Assembly (NCBI GenBank): GCA_963783085.1
Contig: CAWAMJ010000010.1
Span: 124,001-188,000, forward strand
Length of the DNA: 64,000 bases
Reading direction: 5' to 3'
Origin: CAVYUC01 sp963783085
GTDB lineage: Bacteria > Bacteroidota > Bacteroidia > Bacteroidales > Prolixibacteraceae
Positions 1 through 8,829 of this stretch are shown piece after piece. The first letter of the stretch is position 1. Every line of letters starts with the position of its first letter. The notes beneath the pieces were generated by a model. It searched no databases. It worked only from the letters and a program-made list of their open reading frames with translations, and was not told where the DNA came from. A program made the position numbers and the translations under genes.

Positions 1-1010
1 AGTTCCCATTCCGCTTTAAATGCATTGTCGAAATGTTCCTGCTCCGGAACTTTACTCCAGCCTTCGTAGAAATCGATGGGCTGCGGAATATCCGGATTCC
101 AGACTGGTTTTGGTGTATTCCCGTAATGTTGCGTCCGGCATTCACGTAATCCGGCTACGGCTGATCCTTTTGTGCCATCCACGTGCAGCGTCAGTAAATC
201 ATCACGGCGAACGCGTGTTACCCACGAAGAATTAAAATGCGCAATTATCCCGTTTTCCAATTCAAAAGTAGCATAGGCAGCATCATCGGCAGTACATTTG
301 TAGGGGTGGCCCTGTTCATCCACCCGCTCCGGAATATGAGTAGCTCCCAAACAAAAAATGCCTTTTACATTACCAAACAGATTATCCAAAACATACCGCC
401 AGTGGCACAACATATCCACAATAATTCCGCCGTCGTCTTCTTTGCGGTAGTTCCAGCTTGGCCGCTGCGCCGGAACGGTGTGTCCTTCAAAAACCCAGTA
501 ACCAAATTCGCCGCGCACCGACAGAATTTTTCCGAAGAAATCGTTTTCCATCAGCCGTTTCAGTTTTAACAAACCGGGAAGCCAGAGTTTATCCTGAACC
601 ACACCGTGTTTAACTCCCGCTTTTTCGCAAACGTTGTAAAGTTCCATCGCCGATTCCAGACTTGTGGCAACCGGTTTTTCGCAGTAAACATGTTTGCCGG
701 CTTTGGCGGCCTGTTTCACGGCATCGGCACGGCGGCCTGTGGTTTGTGCGTCAAAATAAATCTGGTAATTCGGATCGTTCATCACCGAATCCAAATCTGT
801 GGTCCATTTTTCCACACCCGACAGTGCTGCAAGCTTTTTTAGCTTGATTTCATTGCGCCCCACCAAAACCGGGTCGGGCATTATAAATTCAGAAGGACTT
901 ACCTGAACTCCCCCTTGTTTTATTATTTCAACGATTGAACGCATTAAATGCTGGTTCGTTCCCATCCGGCCGGTAACGCCGTTCATTATTATTCCAATTT
1001 TGTGAATCAT
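1..1010 (-). CDS. Gfo/Idh/MocA family oxidoreductase (3' end outside window)
   Basis: Reading leftwards from the ATG at 1010, 336 residues are open to the window edge. The N-terminus starts MIHKIGIIMNGVTGRMG, a Rossmann NAD(P)-binding fold with a glycine-rich turn. The family signature E-K-P (VYCEKPVATS) follows about 130 residues in, supplying the lysine normally used in catalysis. The C-terminal alpha/beta substrate domain continues to the edge. Members oxidise or reduce sugar-type or inositol-type substrates; the substrate cannot be read from sequence. It starts 47 bp after the E1 stop on the same strand, so it may be the last gene of the E2-E1 transcript. The last few dozen codons are missing from the window, not from the gene. 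Confidence 0.88.
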   Translation of the reverse strand, partial: MIHKIGIIMNGVTGRMGTNQHLMRSIVEIIKQGGVQVSPSEFIMPDPVLVGRNEIKLKKLAALSGVEKWTTDLDSVMNDPNYQIYFDAQTTGRRADAVKQAAKAGKHVYCEKPVATSLESAMELYNVCEKAGVKHGVVQDKLWLPGLLKLKRLMENDFFGKILSVRGEFGYWVFEGHTVPAQRPSWNYRKEDDGGIIVDMLCHWRYVLDNLFGNVKGIFCLGATHIPERVDEQGHPYKCTADDAAYATFELENGIIAHFNSSWVTRVRRDDLLTLHVDGTKGSAVAGLRECRTQHYGNTPKPVWNPDIPQPIDFYEGWSKVPEQEHFDNAFKAEWE

Positions 1011-1057
1011 ATTTTAGCTAAAAGGTTTAAAACTTTGTTTACGCGTTGAAGCTTCAT

Positions 1058-3526
1058 TTAAATTCCCCGTGCATTTCTGTCGATTTGCTCTTCTTCCGTA
1101 AAATCATTTTCCGGTGTATATCCCGGAATTGGAAGAATGCGTTCGTGAATGGCATCGATGATCCATTCAGGCTGCGGGAAGAAATAATCTTCCAGTTCGT
1201 GTGCCGGTATTATCCAGTTTCGCGAACCAACAACTACGGGTGGAGCATCCAGATAATCGAATGCCAGTTCGGTAATGTTCGACGCCAAATCGCGCAGGAA
1301 CGAACCACGCCCCGATGCATCTCCGGAAATCACAATCCGGCCGGTTTTTTTAATGGATTCGATTACCAGTTCATAATTAAACGGCACCAGCGAGCGGGCA
1401 TCAATCACTTCAGCAGAAAGATTATATTTTTCTTCCAGAATTTTTGCCGCATCCAGAGCGCGGTATAAAGTTGCGCCAATGGTTAAAATGGTTACATCAT
1501 TTCCTTCTTTTTTGATATCCGGTTCACCAAGCGGAATTTCATAATATCCTTCCGGAACGCCACCCTTGTGAAACATTTCACCAATGTCGTAAATTCGCTG
1601 GCTTTCAAAGAAAATAACCGGGTCTGTTCCTTGCAGGGCGCTGTTCATCAGTCCTTTGGCATCGTAGGGAGTAACCGGGAAAACTACTTTCAGCCCCGGA
1701 ATATGAGCCGCCAGCGCTGTCCAGTCCTGCGAATGTTGTGCGCCGTATTTCGACCCAACCGAAACACGCAGAACAACCGGCATTCTCAATACATTTCCGC
1801 TCATGGCCTGCCATTTCGGAAGCTGGTTAAAAACTTCGTCGCCGGCGCGGCCCAGGAAGTCGCAGTACATGATTTCCGGAATCACACGGCCGCCGCACAT
1901 GGCATAACCAATTGCAGTACCAACAATTGCGCCTTCGGAAATGGGCGAATTGAACAAACGATGGTAGGGCAGGGCTTCTGTCAATCCGCGGTAAACGGCA
2001 AATGCGCCGCCCCAGTCGCGGTTTTCTTCGCCATAAGCAATCAGGGTCGGATCTTTGTAAAACCGGTCGATAACCGCTTCAAAAATTCCGTCGCGCAGGC
2101 CGTAGGTTTTTATTTTGGAATGTGGCTTTCCGTTTTCGTCGAACATAAACCGTTCTTTGTTAGCCAGTTGTTTCACCCGCGGATTTTCGTCAATCGCGTG
2201 GTTTACCTCCGGCTCGCGGTCTTCCATTCTATCCACCGACTGATCGCTGAACATCATTTCACCAATCCGGTTCGGGTATTTTTTCATGTTCATGTGCGGC
2301 GAAACTTCATCGTCGATTGCCAGTTTCAGTGAATTGGTAATTATTTCCACCGTTTTATTTTTAATGTTCTCCAATTCTTTTTCGCCGGCAATTCCCGCTT
2401 TCACCAGTTCGTTGCCAAACCAAATAATGGAATCCTGTTTTTCCCAGGCTTCAATTTCTTCTTTCGATCGGTACGATGAAGCGTCGGAAGGGGAATGCCC
2501 GCTGTAGCGATAGGTGAGCACATCGAGCAGAACTGGCCCCTTTTTCTCTTCAATCACTTTCATTTTCCGTCTGTAGGCATCGATTACCGCCAGCGGGTTG
2601 TATCCATCCACCCGCTCGGCGTGCATCTGTTCTTTGTTCAATCCTACACCCACTCTGGCAGCCACTTCGTAACCCATGGTTTCGCCGCAGGTTTGCCCAC
2701 CCATTCCGTATTGATTATTCATGATGTTGACAATCAGTGGCAAACCACCTTTCATATCGCCTTCCCAAAGTTGGCTGAACTGGTCCATCGTAGCGAAAGT
2801 TAATCCTTCCCAAACGGGCCCGCAAGCCATGGAAGCATCGCCAATATTGGCAACCACAATTCCCTTTTTACGATTTACTTTTTTGAATAAAGCAGCGCCC
2901 ACCGAAATGTCGCCGGAGCCGCCAACAATGGCGTTGTTCGGATAAACCCCGAAAGGTGTAAAAAAGGCATGCATCGATCCGCCCAATCCTTTGTTAAACC
3001 CGGTTTCGCGGGCAAATATTTCTGCAAGTGTTCCGTAGGTTAAAAATTTAACTGCAAGCTCTTTTGTGGTTCCTTTGTGACCGGCTTTTACCGGGGCCAG
3101 CGTTTTTCCGTTGAAATGAGATTCCATTATTTCTTCCAGCTTTTCATCATCGAGTTTGGAAATGGCTGAAAGTCCTTTTGCCAGAATTTCGCCGTGACTG
3201 CGGTGTGAACCGAAAATAAAATCATCAACATCCAAATGATAAGCCATGCCAACGGCGGCGGCTTCCTGGCCGATGGAAAGATGCGCCGGACCAGGGTGAT
3301 TATACGGAATTTTGTTGTATTCCCCGCGGGTTTTTATCAGGTTTAGCATCGTTTCAAATTCGCGAATCACCACCATATCGTGATAAATACGGAGGAAATC
3401 TTCTTTGGAAAAATTCTCTTTTTCCTCTTCAACAGTTTTATTGTACTGGTTAACCGGAATCGGTTTAAATTCCAGTTGGCTGGATTTTCTGACTTCGTCA
3501 GGATTTATGAATTGTACTTTTGGCAT
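1058..3526 (-). CDS. 2-oxoacid dehydrogenase E1, fused alpha-beta subunits
   Basis: The 822-residue protein joins an E1-alpha half (about 1-420) to an E1-beta transketolase half (about 465-800). The thiamine diphosphate motif begins at GDAS (229-232) and ends at the asparagine pair near 270. The second half carries the pyrimidine-binding and C-terminal transketolase regions. It decarboxylates a 2-oxoacid and passes the acyl group to lipoyl-E2. Branched-chain 2-oxoacid and acetoin dehydrogenases have this organisation, and the sequence alone does not settle the substrate. The partner E2 lies upstream on the same strand, separated by a four-helix-bundle gene. No E3 (dihydrolipoamide dehydrogenase) is in the window. 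Confidence 0.9.
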   Translation of the reverse strand: MPKVQFINPDEVRKSSQLEFKPIPVNQYNKTVEEEKENFSKEDFLRIYHDMVVIREFETMLNLIKTRGEYNKIPYNHPGPAHLSIGQEAAAVGMAYHLDVDDFIFGSHRSHGEILAKGLSAISKLDDEKLEEIMESHFNGKTLAPVKAGHKGTTKELAVKFLTYGTLAEIFARETGFNKGLGGSMHAFFTPFGVYPNNAIVGGSGDISVGAALFKKVNRKKGIVVANIGDASMACGPVWEGLTFATMDQFSQLWEGDMKGGLPLIVNIMNNQYGMGGQTCGETMGYEVAARVGVGLNKEQMHAERVDGYNPLAVIDAYRRKMKVIEEKKGPVLLDVLTYRYSGHSPSDASSYRSKEEIEAWEKQDSIIWFGNELVKAGIAGEKELENIKNKTVEIITNSLKLAIDDEVSPHMNMKKYPNRIGEMMFSDQSVDRMEDREPEVNHAIDENPRVKQLANKERFMFDENGKPHSKIKTYGLRDGIFEAVIDRFYKDPTLIAYGEENRDWGGAFAVYRGLTEALPYHRLFNSPISEGAIVGTAIGYAMCGGRVIPEIMYCDFLGRAGDEVFNQLPKWQAMSGNVLRMPVVLRVSVGSKYGAQHSQDWTALAAHIPGLKVVFPVTPYDAKGLMNSALQGTDPVIFFESQRIYDIGEMFHKGGVPEGYYEIPLGEPDIKKEGNDVTILTIGATLYRALDAAKILEEKYNLSAEVIDARSLVPFNYELVIESIKKTGRIVISGDASGRGSFLRDLASNITELAFDYLDAPPVVVGSRNWIIPAHELEDYFFPQPEWIIDAIHERILPIPGYTPENDFTEEEQIDRNARGI

Positions 3527-3566
3527 TTTGTAGTATTTTAATTTGTTATTTTCATGTTTTGTAAAC

Positions 3567-3672
3567 AGTTCCGGGTTCCGGGTTCGAAGTTCCGGGAAGA
3601 GTGAACCGTTCCGGGTTCCGTGTTTAAAGTTCCCAGTTTCGGGTTTCGGGTTTAAAGTTCCGGGAAAGGTAT
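3567..3672. repeat. degenerate 7-bp repeat array (GTTCCGG-like), downstream of four-helix-bundle gene
   Basis: This noncoding stretch is built from variants of TTCCGGG, TTCGAAG and TTTAAAG with a period of about seven bases. It fills the gap between the four-helix-bundle gene and E1. Its units resemble the reverse complement of those on the other side of that gene (GGGTTCG against GAGTTCG). No open frame or promoter stands out. Confidence 0.75.
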
Positions 3673-3683
3673 TTCATGGTAAA

Positions 3684-4073
3684 TTATTTAAACTTGTTTC
3701 CTTTAAATTCGCTTGTTTTTATATGGCTCATTAATCCACCTACCAGTTTGCCAATTTCGTCAGCAAGATTATAGGCTTCTTTAAATTCCTCTTCTGAAAT
3801 ATATTCATTGTCTAAAGCTCTGTATAACTGAGATCGTGTTTCTCCGGCAGAACCTTTGGAGAAAGAAAGAAACTGAACAAATTCCTTATTTCCGCCGCGC
3901 TCGAAGCCTTCTGCAATATTGTCCATTGCAGAACCTGATGAGCCTTTTATTTGACTCACCAGCTTAAAATCTTTTGAAAAAGAAGGTTTCAGTGTATATT
4001 TCTGTATCAACCTGCAAAGAATTCTTGCCTTTTGCCAGCCCTTTATCTCCTCAAAACTATTGAATGTTGCCAT
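3684..4073 (-). CDS. four-helix-bundle protein (23S rRNA IVS / S23 family)
   Basis: A 129-residue, mostly helical protein with the family's hallmark lines: an N-terminal F-E-x-I-x-x-W-x-K-A (FEEIKGWQKA), a central SGSAMDNIAEGFERG and FLSFSKGSAGETRSQL. These match four-helix-bundle proteins first found in intervening sequences of 23S rRNA; relatives include the Avd accessory protein of diversity-generating retroelements. The function is not established. The gene lies between E2 and E1 on the same strand and is bracketed by two heptamer arrays, which suggests it entered the operon as a cassette. No reverse transcriptase or rRNA gene is nearby, so a retroelement role is not supported here. Confidence 0.88.
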   Translation of the reverse strand: MATFNSFEEIKGWQKARILCRLIQKYTLKPSFSKDFKLVSQIKGSSGSAMDNIAEGFERGGNKEFVQFLSFSKGSAGETRSQLYRALDNEYISEEEFKEAYNLADEIGKLVGGLMSHIKTSEFKGNKFK

Positions 4074-4080
4074 TTCTGAA

Positions 4081-4207
4081 TACTCTGAACTTTAAACTTT
4101 AAACTTTGAACTCCGAACTCCGAACTCTGAACTCTGAACTCCGAACTCCGAACTCCGAACTCTGAACTCCGAACTTTGAACTCCGAACTCTGAACTCCGA
4201 ACTCTGA
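4081..4207. repeat. 7-bp tandem repeat array (CGAACTC/TGAACTC)
   Basis: About eighteen near-perfect heptamers, grading from AACTTTA-type units at the left to CGAACTC and TGAACTC at the right, fill nearly the whole gap between E2 and the four-helix-bundle gene. The array runs to within three bases of the E2 stop codon and starts about eight bases upstream of the neighbouring ATG. The unit length matches arrays at 3567, 14909 and 27047. It lacks the long repeats and unique spacers of a CRISPR. Confidence 0.92.
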
Positions 4208-4210
4208 ACC

Positions 4211-5491
4211 CTACACCGTGAGCTTTTCTATTTGTTCCTTTATCTCCGCTAAGAACCGCGTAGCCTCGCCGCCGTCCAGTGCCTGGTGGTTATAGGTTAA
4301 TGAAAGTCCGAGCATCGGGACAAAACCATACACACCGTCTTCAATTTCTTTTGGGCGTGGAACAATGGTGCACACGCCGAGAATGGCCGTTTGCGGTAGA
4401 TTAATTACCGGTGTGAACATTTCCACGCCGTAATTCCCGAGGTTGGAAACGGTGAAAGTTGCTGCTTCGGGACTTAATAAATCAGGATTTATATTCCCGG
4501 CCCGTGCCTGCGTAGCCAGTTGAAGCAACTGATGCGACAGTCCGGTGATGGAAAGATCGTCGGCATTTTGCAGCGCCGGCACCATCAGTCCGCGGTCGGT
4601 ATCCACTGCCAGTCCCAGGTGCACTTTCTTGAACCATTTCATTTTATCGCCGAGGTAATGCGTATTTGCCTGCGGGAATTTTTCGAGGGCACGAATAACA
4701 GCAAAACAAACCAAATCGTTAATGGTCACATTTTGAGTAGCTGTTCCCTCTGCATATTCTTTTTTGAATTTCTTCCGAAGTTTTAGAATTTGCCGTGCGT
4801 CAGCGCTCAGGTGATGAGTTAACTGTGCCGAATTTTGCAACGACTGGTACATGGCATTTGCAATTAATTTCCGGATGTTCGGAATGGATTTAACTTCGAA
4901 ATCAACACCGGATTCCAGTACCACTGCCGGTTTAGCCGGAGCTGCTTTTGGTTCCGGTTGTGTTTTTCTTTCGGGTTGAACCTGTTTTTCCGCTTTTGCT
5001 GATTTTGTGGCTTCTTCCACATCGCGGGCAATTATTCGTCCGCGTGGCCCGGAACCTTTCAGGGACTGAATTGCGACACCCAGTTTTTCGGCCATGTTCT
5101 TTGCCAGTGGCGAAATGCGGATTCGTTTACCGGAAGATTCCTCCACTTCAAATTCAAATACTTTGGGCGATTCTTCCACCTCTTCATTTTCATCGTCGGC
5201 CGTTTTTTCTTCAACCGAAGCGCTGCCCGGACTGAACTCTTCCACCGGTTCACCTTTTTCGCCGATGACAGCAACATTGGTTAACACCGGTATTTCATCG
5301 CCTTCCTCAAAGAAAGCAGCAAGTAAAAAGCCGCTCGTTTTTGCTTCTTCGTCGAAGGATGCCTTGTCGGTTTCATAAGAAAAAAGAACATCTCCTTCGC
5401 TAACTTCTTCCCCCACCGATTTATACCACTGCCCCAGGATGCACGATTCAACCGATTGTCCTTGCCGCGGCATGATTACAGGTACTGCCAT
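4211..5491 (-). CDS. dihydrolipoamide acyltransferase (E2)
   Basis: The 426-residue E2 core of a 2-oxoacid dehydrogenase. The domain order is clear: lipoyl domain (1-80) with the lipoylated lysine at K43 in ETDKAS; an acidic linker; the peripheral-subunit-binding domain at about 118-155 (SPLAKNMAEKLGV, GSGPRGRI); an Ala/Pro/Lys linker; and the catalytic acyltransferase domain ending with HQALDGG, whose His and Asp form the usual H-x-x-x-D-G site. It transfers the acyl group from E1 to CoA. It is the first gene of the minus-strand set and starts 175 bp from the divergent, broken GntR gene, the probable former regulator. Confidence 0.93.
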   Translation of the reverse strand: MAVPVIMPRQGQSVESCILGQWYKSVGEEVSEGDVLFSYETDKASFDEEAKTSGFLLAAFFEEGDEIPVLTNVAVIGEKGEPVEEFSPGSASVEEKTADDENEEVEESPKVFEFEVEESSGKRIRISPLAKNMAEKLGVAIQSLKGSGPRGRIIARDVEEATKSAKAEKQVQPERKTQPEPKAAPAKPAVVLESGVDFEVKSIPNIRKLIANAMYQSLQNSAQLTHHLSADARQILKLRKKFKKEYAEGTATQNVTINDLVCFAVIRALEKFPQANTHYLGDKMKWFKKVHLGLAVDTDRGLMVPALQNADDLSITGLSHQLLQLATQARAGNINPDLLSPEAATFTVSNLGNYGVEMFTPVINLPQTAILGVCTIVPRPKEIEDGVYGFVPMLGLSLTYNHQALDGGEATRFLAEIKEQIEKLTV

Positions 5492-5666
5492 ATTTTATTG
5501 GTTTATGTTTAACTTGTATATACAAATCGAATTTCTTATCAGATAATAAAACATTGATATTCAGTGTTCATTTAACGTTCACGAATTTCAGGATGTAAAA
5601 ATATATTTTCTGACTTGTATTTACAAGTTGTTTCAAATGTTTTAAAAAATATTTAATTTAGCCGCC

Positions 5667-6375
5667 ATGGAAAACATGCCGCAATATCGCCAGTTGTACG
5701 AATTACTCCGAAAACATATTCTGACGGGTGTGTACCCGGAGGGGAGTCTGCTGCCGTCGGAAAATGAGCTTTGTACGGTGCATAACATGGCGCGTCCTAC
5801 GGTTCGGCATGCGCTCGATTCGCTGGTGAAAGACGGCCTGATCCTGAAAAAACAGGGCAAGGGAAGCATTGTTAGAAAATCCCCGCAAAACATCGGAATT
5901 TTGTCGATTGCCGGAACTGCTTCTGCCATCGGCGTGCGTTATTTAAAAACGGATATTTTGCAGAAACCATCCTGAAAAACTGGTCGGAGACATTTCCGTT
6001 CGAACTTTCGGAACTGGAAAAGGAAGCCGGGTGCATTTACATGGAACGCCTGCGTTACGTGGAAAATGAACCTGTTTTTTACGACATGAACCACTTGCCC
6101 AACATTTATTTGCCGCGGATAACTAATCGCTCGTTTGAAAACAAGTCGTTGTTCGAAATTCTGCGGAAACAATATCGGGTTGAGATTTTGGGTGGCGAGC
6201 AAAAACTAAAAGCAGTGATCCCCGACAAAGGAATCAGAAAAATTTGTTTCACATAAAAAGCGGAAGGCCGGTGCTTTACATCGAGCGGAAGTGACACACC
6301 AATAAAGAGGCATTTAACATTTATTCAACCATCTATTTCAATTCGGAAAAGCATGCTATTTATGGAAGCTTCTGA
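5667..6375 (+). pseudogene. GntR-family regulator, disrupted (two frameshifts, one stop)
   Basis: The N-terminal 90 residues give an intact GntR winged helix (YRQLYELLRKHILTGVYPEG, LLPSENEL, ARPTVRHALDSLVKDG) and the start of a UTRA effector domain. The frame then stops at 5975, but UTRA sequence resumes in another frame at about 5965 (LKNWSETFPFELSELEKEAG). It shifts again near 6230 to reach HIKSGRPVLYIERK, meets TGA at 6292-6294, and continues in frame to HAIYGSF and a final stop at 6373-6375. Three independent lesions argue for a decayed gene rather than programmed frameshifting. The full gene would give about 235 residues. It is divergent from E2. A truncated protein of 102 residues could still bind DNA. 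Confidence 0.85.
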
Positions 6376-6464
6376 GGCATAAATTCATTCAGCCTGGAAA
6401 AGCATTAACAACAAAATGCCAGCCGCAATAATATAAATTGATCGCACATAAATACCTTTCATAA

Positions 6465-7106
6465 TTACATAAAAATTAGGATCATTATTCCCTGAAGCAG
6501 CATCAAAGCCAAGCCATAAGTATAAATTACAATACCGAAAAGACGCATAAAAGATTGTTTGGTATAAATACGGATACACCAGGCAATAAAAAGCATAAAA
6601 GCCAGGTGGTAAAGGTTTAACCTTCCCAATGCCTTCACCAGTTTCATGTGTAATTCCGATGGATCAAAAAAATACAATACCGACAATGGGTAAAAATATT
6701 TGACCTCCTCCATTGTATAACTCCCCTTAATAAGTACAAACCAAACCGATTTTACCCAAAGCGGCAGCGAAAGAAAAAAAGTGGCAATCAAAATAATTTT
6801 GAATAAAAGCCTGTTCCCCAATTCAATATTATGTCCCATTAAACCTATTTTGATTAATCCCATAGCAATTCCTGCAATTGAAAATATATAAACAGGAGAT
6901 AGTATATACCTGACAAAATCAACCCTTCTCACCATGTCAATATAATTTTCAAATCCTGTATTTGCCTTGAAATTATATTCGTAGATATCGGTACTCCAGA
7001 CAAAATAGCTGAAAAGAAAAAGCCCGGCCATATAAAACAGCGTTGCCGCAATTAATAAGATCCAAGGCGGTTTTTTCAGGATGGCTTTAATTTCTGCTTT
7101 TAACAT
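6465..7106 (-). CDS. multi-pass membrane protein of unknown function
   Basis: I place the start at the methionine at 7106 (MLKAEIKAILKKPPW). It follows a basic cytoplasmic stretch and gives about 213 residues with five or so hydrophobic segments. The C-terminal part (KALGRLNLYHLAFMLF) is loosely reminiscent of Yip1-type membrane proteins, but I do not claim membership. The gene overlaps the end of the upstream 448-residue gene by 20 bp, so the two are probably co-translated. With the small Cys-rich peptide gene further upstream it may form a three-gene unit, where an immunity or export role would be possible but is unproven. An upstream ATG at 7151 would add 15 residues. Confidence 0.7.
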   Translation of the reverse strand: MLKAEIKAILKKPPWILLIAATLFYMAGLFLFSYFVWSTDIYEYNFKANTGFENYIDMVRRVDFVRYILSPVYIFSIAGIAMGLIKIGLMGHNIELGNRLLFKIILIATFFLSLPLWVKSVWFVLIKGSYTMEEVKYFYPLSVLYFFDPSELHMKLVKALGRLNLYHLAFMLFIAWCIRIYTKQSFMRLFGIVIYTYGLALMLLQGIMILIFM

Positions 7107-8433
7107 GGGTTTCCGTTTTAAATTGTTCGTCAAGCGGATTTTCAAATTCAAGATCTTTTTTGTATTCCGAATCTAATGGATGATCGAGTAAAAGATTGTA
7201 ATTCTCCCAAAAATCCGGATTATAGTCATATTCCAAATCCCAAAGCGTTTTACTCTTACCCATTGCATTTCTGTTTTTAATCCGGTCATAATCTCTTCTT
7301 CGCGTGGCTATTTCATTAACCATTAATTCTGCTTCATGACTGTAGAAATTTGATTCGTCAATTTTAGTTACCATGTCCGGAATGCCCCCGTAAAAATAAA
7401 TATAGGATGGATAGTATTTGTCTTCAAATTTTCTGTATTGAATAAACTGGTAAGTTGCAACTGAATCATTTTTTACAAAAGGCTTGCTCTGGGGATTGTA
7501 GCTAATATTAATATCTTCAGCTTTTAGAATGGCAAAGTCATTTGCATTAACATAATAACGAAACTTAGCGAAAGTGTGGGTAGTGTAGTATTTTTTAAAC
7601 AGAAATTCCCAGGATTCCTGTTTAAACTCTATTACGTACACAAGGGCATCGTCAAAAAAACTAACTTCTTTCAATGAGCCTGAATAATGTTCGTTTTTAG
7701 CTAATTTTCGCAGAAAACTCTTTTGTGCTAATCGCTCCACTATTAATGATCGGTAAATAGGATTTTGATTTCCCCCTAAGACCTTGTAAAAAAGTTTTCT
7801 TCCAACTGATGTGCTTAATTCAGCATAGTTGTTACTGTTTCTTATTTCGTTAATTTGTACCTTTTCCCGGTCATCAGAATAGTGGTTCTGATGGATAGAT
7901 ATGGCCGCTTCGGTTAACCTGACTGTCCGGTTATTGTCCATACAATTGTAAACTCTGTGCCTGAAAAAGGCTTCCAGAAAATACTTTTTTCGGGAATAGT
8001 TATTATCGATTCTTGAAATTACATTTTTTATGATGGAATGCACATCATTTTCGCCAGGAACAACCACTACGCCTTTAATTTGGTATTCTCTGGGTTCAAG
8101 CAAAAAAAGTAATGTATCATTCTCAATAAGCGAGTCGATAGGAAAGGATCGGCTTTTGAATCCGATGCACGAAACATCCAACCTGCCCTTCGTCAAACTG
8201 TCCGGCAGGTTCAGCAGAAAGTCTCCGTAGGAATTTGTACAGGTACCAACCGGTATATTAAAAACCGAAATATTGGCATATGGAATGGGTTGGTTGCTTT
8301 CCTTGTCGTAAACACTGCCAACAAACTTAAGCCATTGCGAGTACGAATTATTGGCGTTACATATTAAAAATAACAAAAGAGTAAGCCGTAAAATGTTTTG
8401 AATCACATTGAAAAGATTTGCTTTTGTCATCAC
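7087..8433 (-). CDS. secreted protein with N-terminal carboxypeptidase-D-like regulatory domain
   Basis: A 448-residue protein with a Sec-type signal peptide (hydrophobic NILRLTLLLFLICNA, cleavage near SYS-Q). Then comes a beta-sandwich of the CarboxypepD-regulatory type (about 35-120: VGSVYDKESNQPIPYANISV, followed by NSYGDFLLNLP). This domain is usual on Bacteroidota surface and TonB-linked proteins. The remaining 320 residues are rich in Lys, Tyr and Phe and are not recognised; no catalytic motif is visible. The 3' end overlaps the membrane-protein gene. The gene starts 78 bp after the stop of the double-glycine peptide. Two tandem ATGs (8433, 8430) make the start uncertain by one residue. 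Confidence 0.78.
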   Translation of the reverse strand: MMTKANLFNVIQNILRLTLLLFLICNANNSYSQWLKFVGSVYDKESNQPIPYANISVFNIPVGTCTNSYGDFLLNLPDSLTKGRLDVSCIGFKSRSFPIDSLIENDTLLFLLEPREYQIKGVVVVPGENDVHSIIKNVISRIDNNYSRKKYFLEAFFRHRVYNCMDNNRTVRLTEAAISIHQNHYSDDREKVQINEIRNSNNYAELSTSVGRKLFYKVLGGNQNPIYRSLIVERLAQKSFLRKLAKNEHYSGSLKEVSFFDDALVYVIEFKQESWEFLFKKYYTTHTFAKFRYYVNANDFAILKAEDINISYNPQSKPFVKNDSVATYQFIQYRKFEDKYYPSYIYFYGGIPDMVTKIDESNFYSHEAELMVNEIATRRRDYDRIKNRNAMGKSKTLWDLEYDYNPDFWENYNLLLDHPLDSEYKKDLEFENPLDEQFKTETHVKSRN

Positions 8434-8511
8434 ATTTATATTTTAGCTGTTTTTATGCGTTATAGAGAGGGCTATTCGATCATTGACCCAATAGCCCTGT
8501 AAGCAAAATTT

Positions 8512-8670
8512 TTAAACTGAGCAGTAGTTTTGGCAGTTAAAATACCATGCCAAATATAAATCGGCCCAATCGCCTTGGTAGCCTGTGCCTCCGGTTATCC
8601 AGTAACAAATCATCTGACAATAATAACCACCTTGCACTTCTTCCATTTTTTCAAAACTCAATTCTTTCAT
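8512..8670 (-). CDS. double-glycine-leader peptide with two CX3C pairs (bacteriocin-like)
   Basis: From the ATG at 8670 the 52-residue product has a 15-residue leader MKELSFEKMEEVQGG. This is the classical ELSxEExxxVxGG pattern cleaved after Gly-Gly by C39-peptidase exporters. The 37-residue core is aromatic, weakly acidic and carries four cysteines as C-QMI-C and C-QNY-C (core positions 3, 7, 31, 35) around a Gly-rich turn. No C39 transporter, radical-SAM or other maturase lies in the window. The two genes downstream on the same strand are the nearest candidate partners. An in-frame ATG at 8715 would add 16 residues ahead of the leader and seems less likely. Confidence 0.7.
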   Translation of the reverse strand: MKELSFEKMEEVQGGYYCQMICYWITGGTGYQGDWADLYLAWYFNCQNYCSV

Positions 8671-8829
8671 ATTGTTTAGAATTAAAGAATTAAACGTATG
8701 GCAATGATTGCCCATAGCATAACCAAATAATTAAATGATTGTCCGGAGTAATCCGGTCTTACCGGTTGGCAACAAGGTTAAGCCAAATTTTAAAAGTGAC
8801 TGTTTGAAAATCGAACAAAACCTTGTACA

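Noticed and set aside
2969..2980. Additional GCATGC palindrome (in E1) and another at 46376-46387 (in the acyl-CoA ligase)
   Set aside because: They contain the hexamer GCATGC but the flanks are not palindromic beyond one or two bases, so they are not members of the family.
3684..4073. Diversity-generating retroelement accessory gene (Avd)
   Set aside because: No reverse transcriptase, template repeat or variable repeat is nearby.
4081..4207. Possible CRISPR array
   Set aside because: Units are 7 bp, contiguous and without spacers. No cas gene is nearby.
5667..6375. Programmed frameshift in the GntR gene
   Set aside because: There are two shifts at sites without slippery heptamers, and an additional in-frame TGA; decay is simpler.
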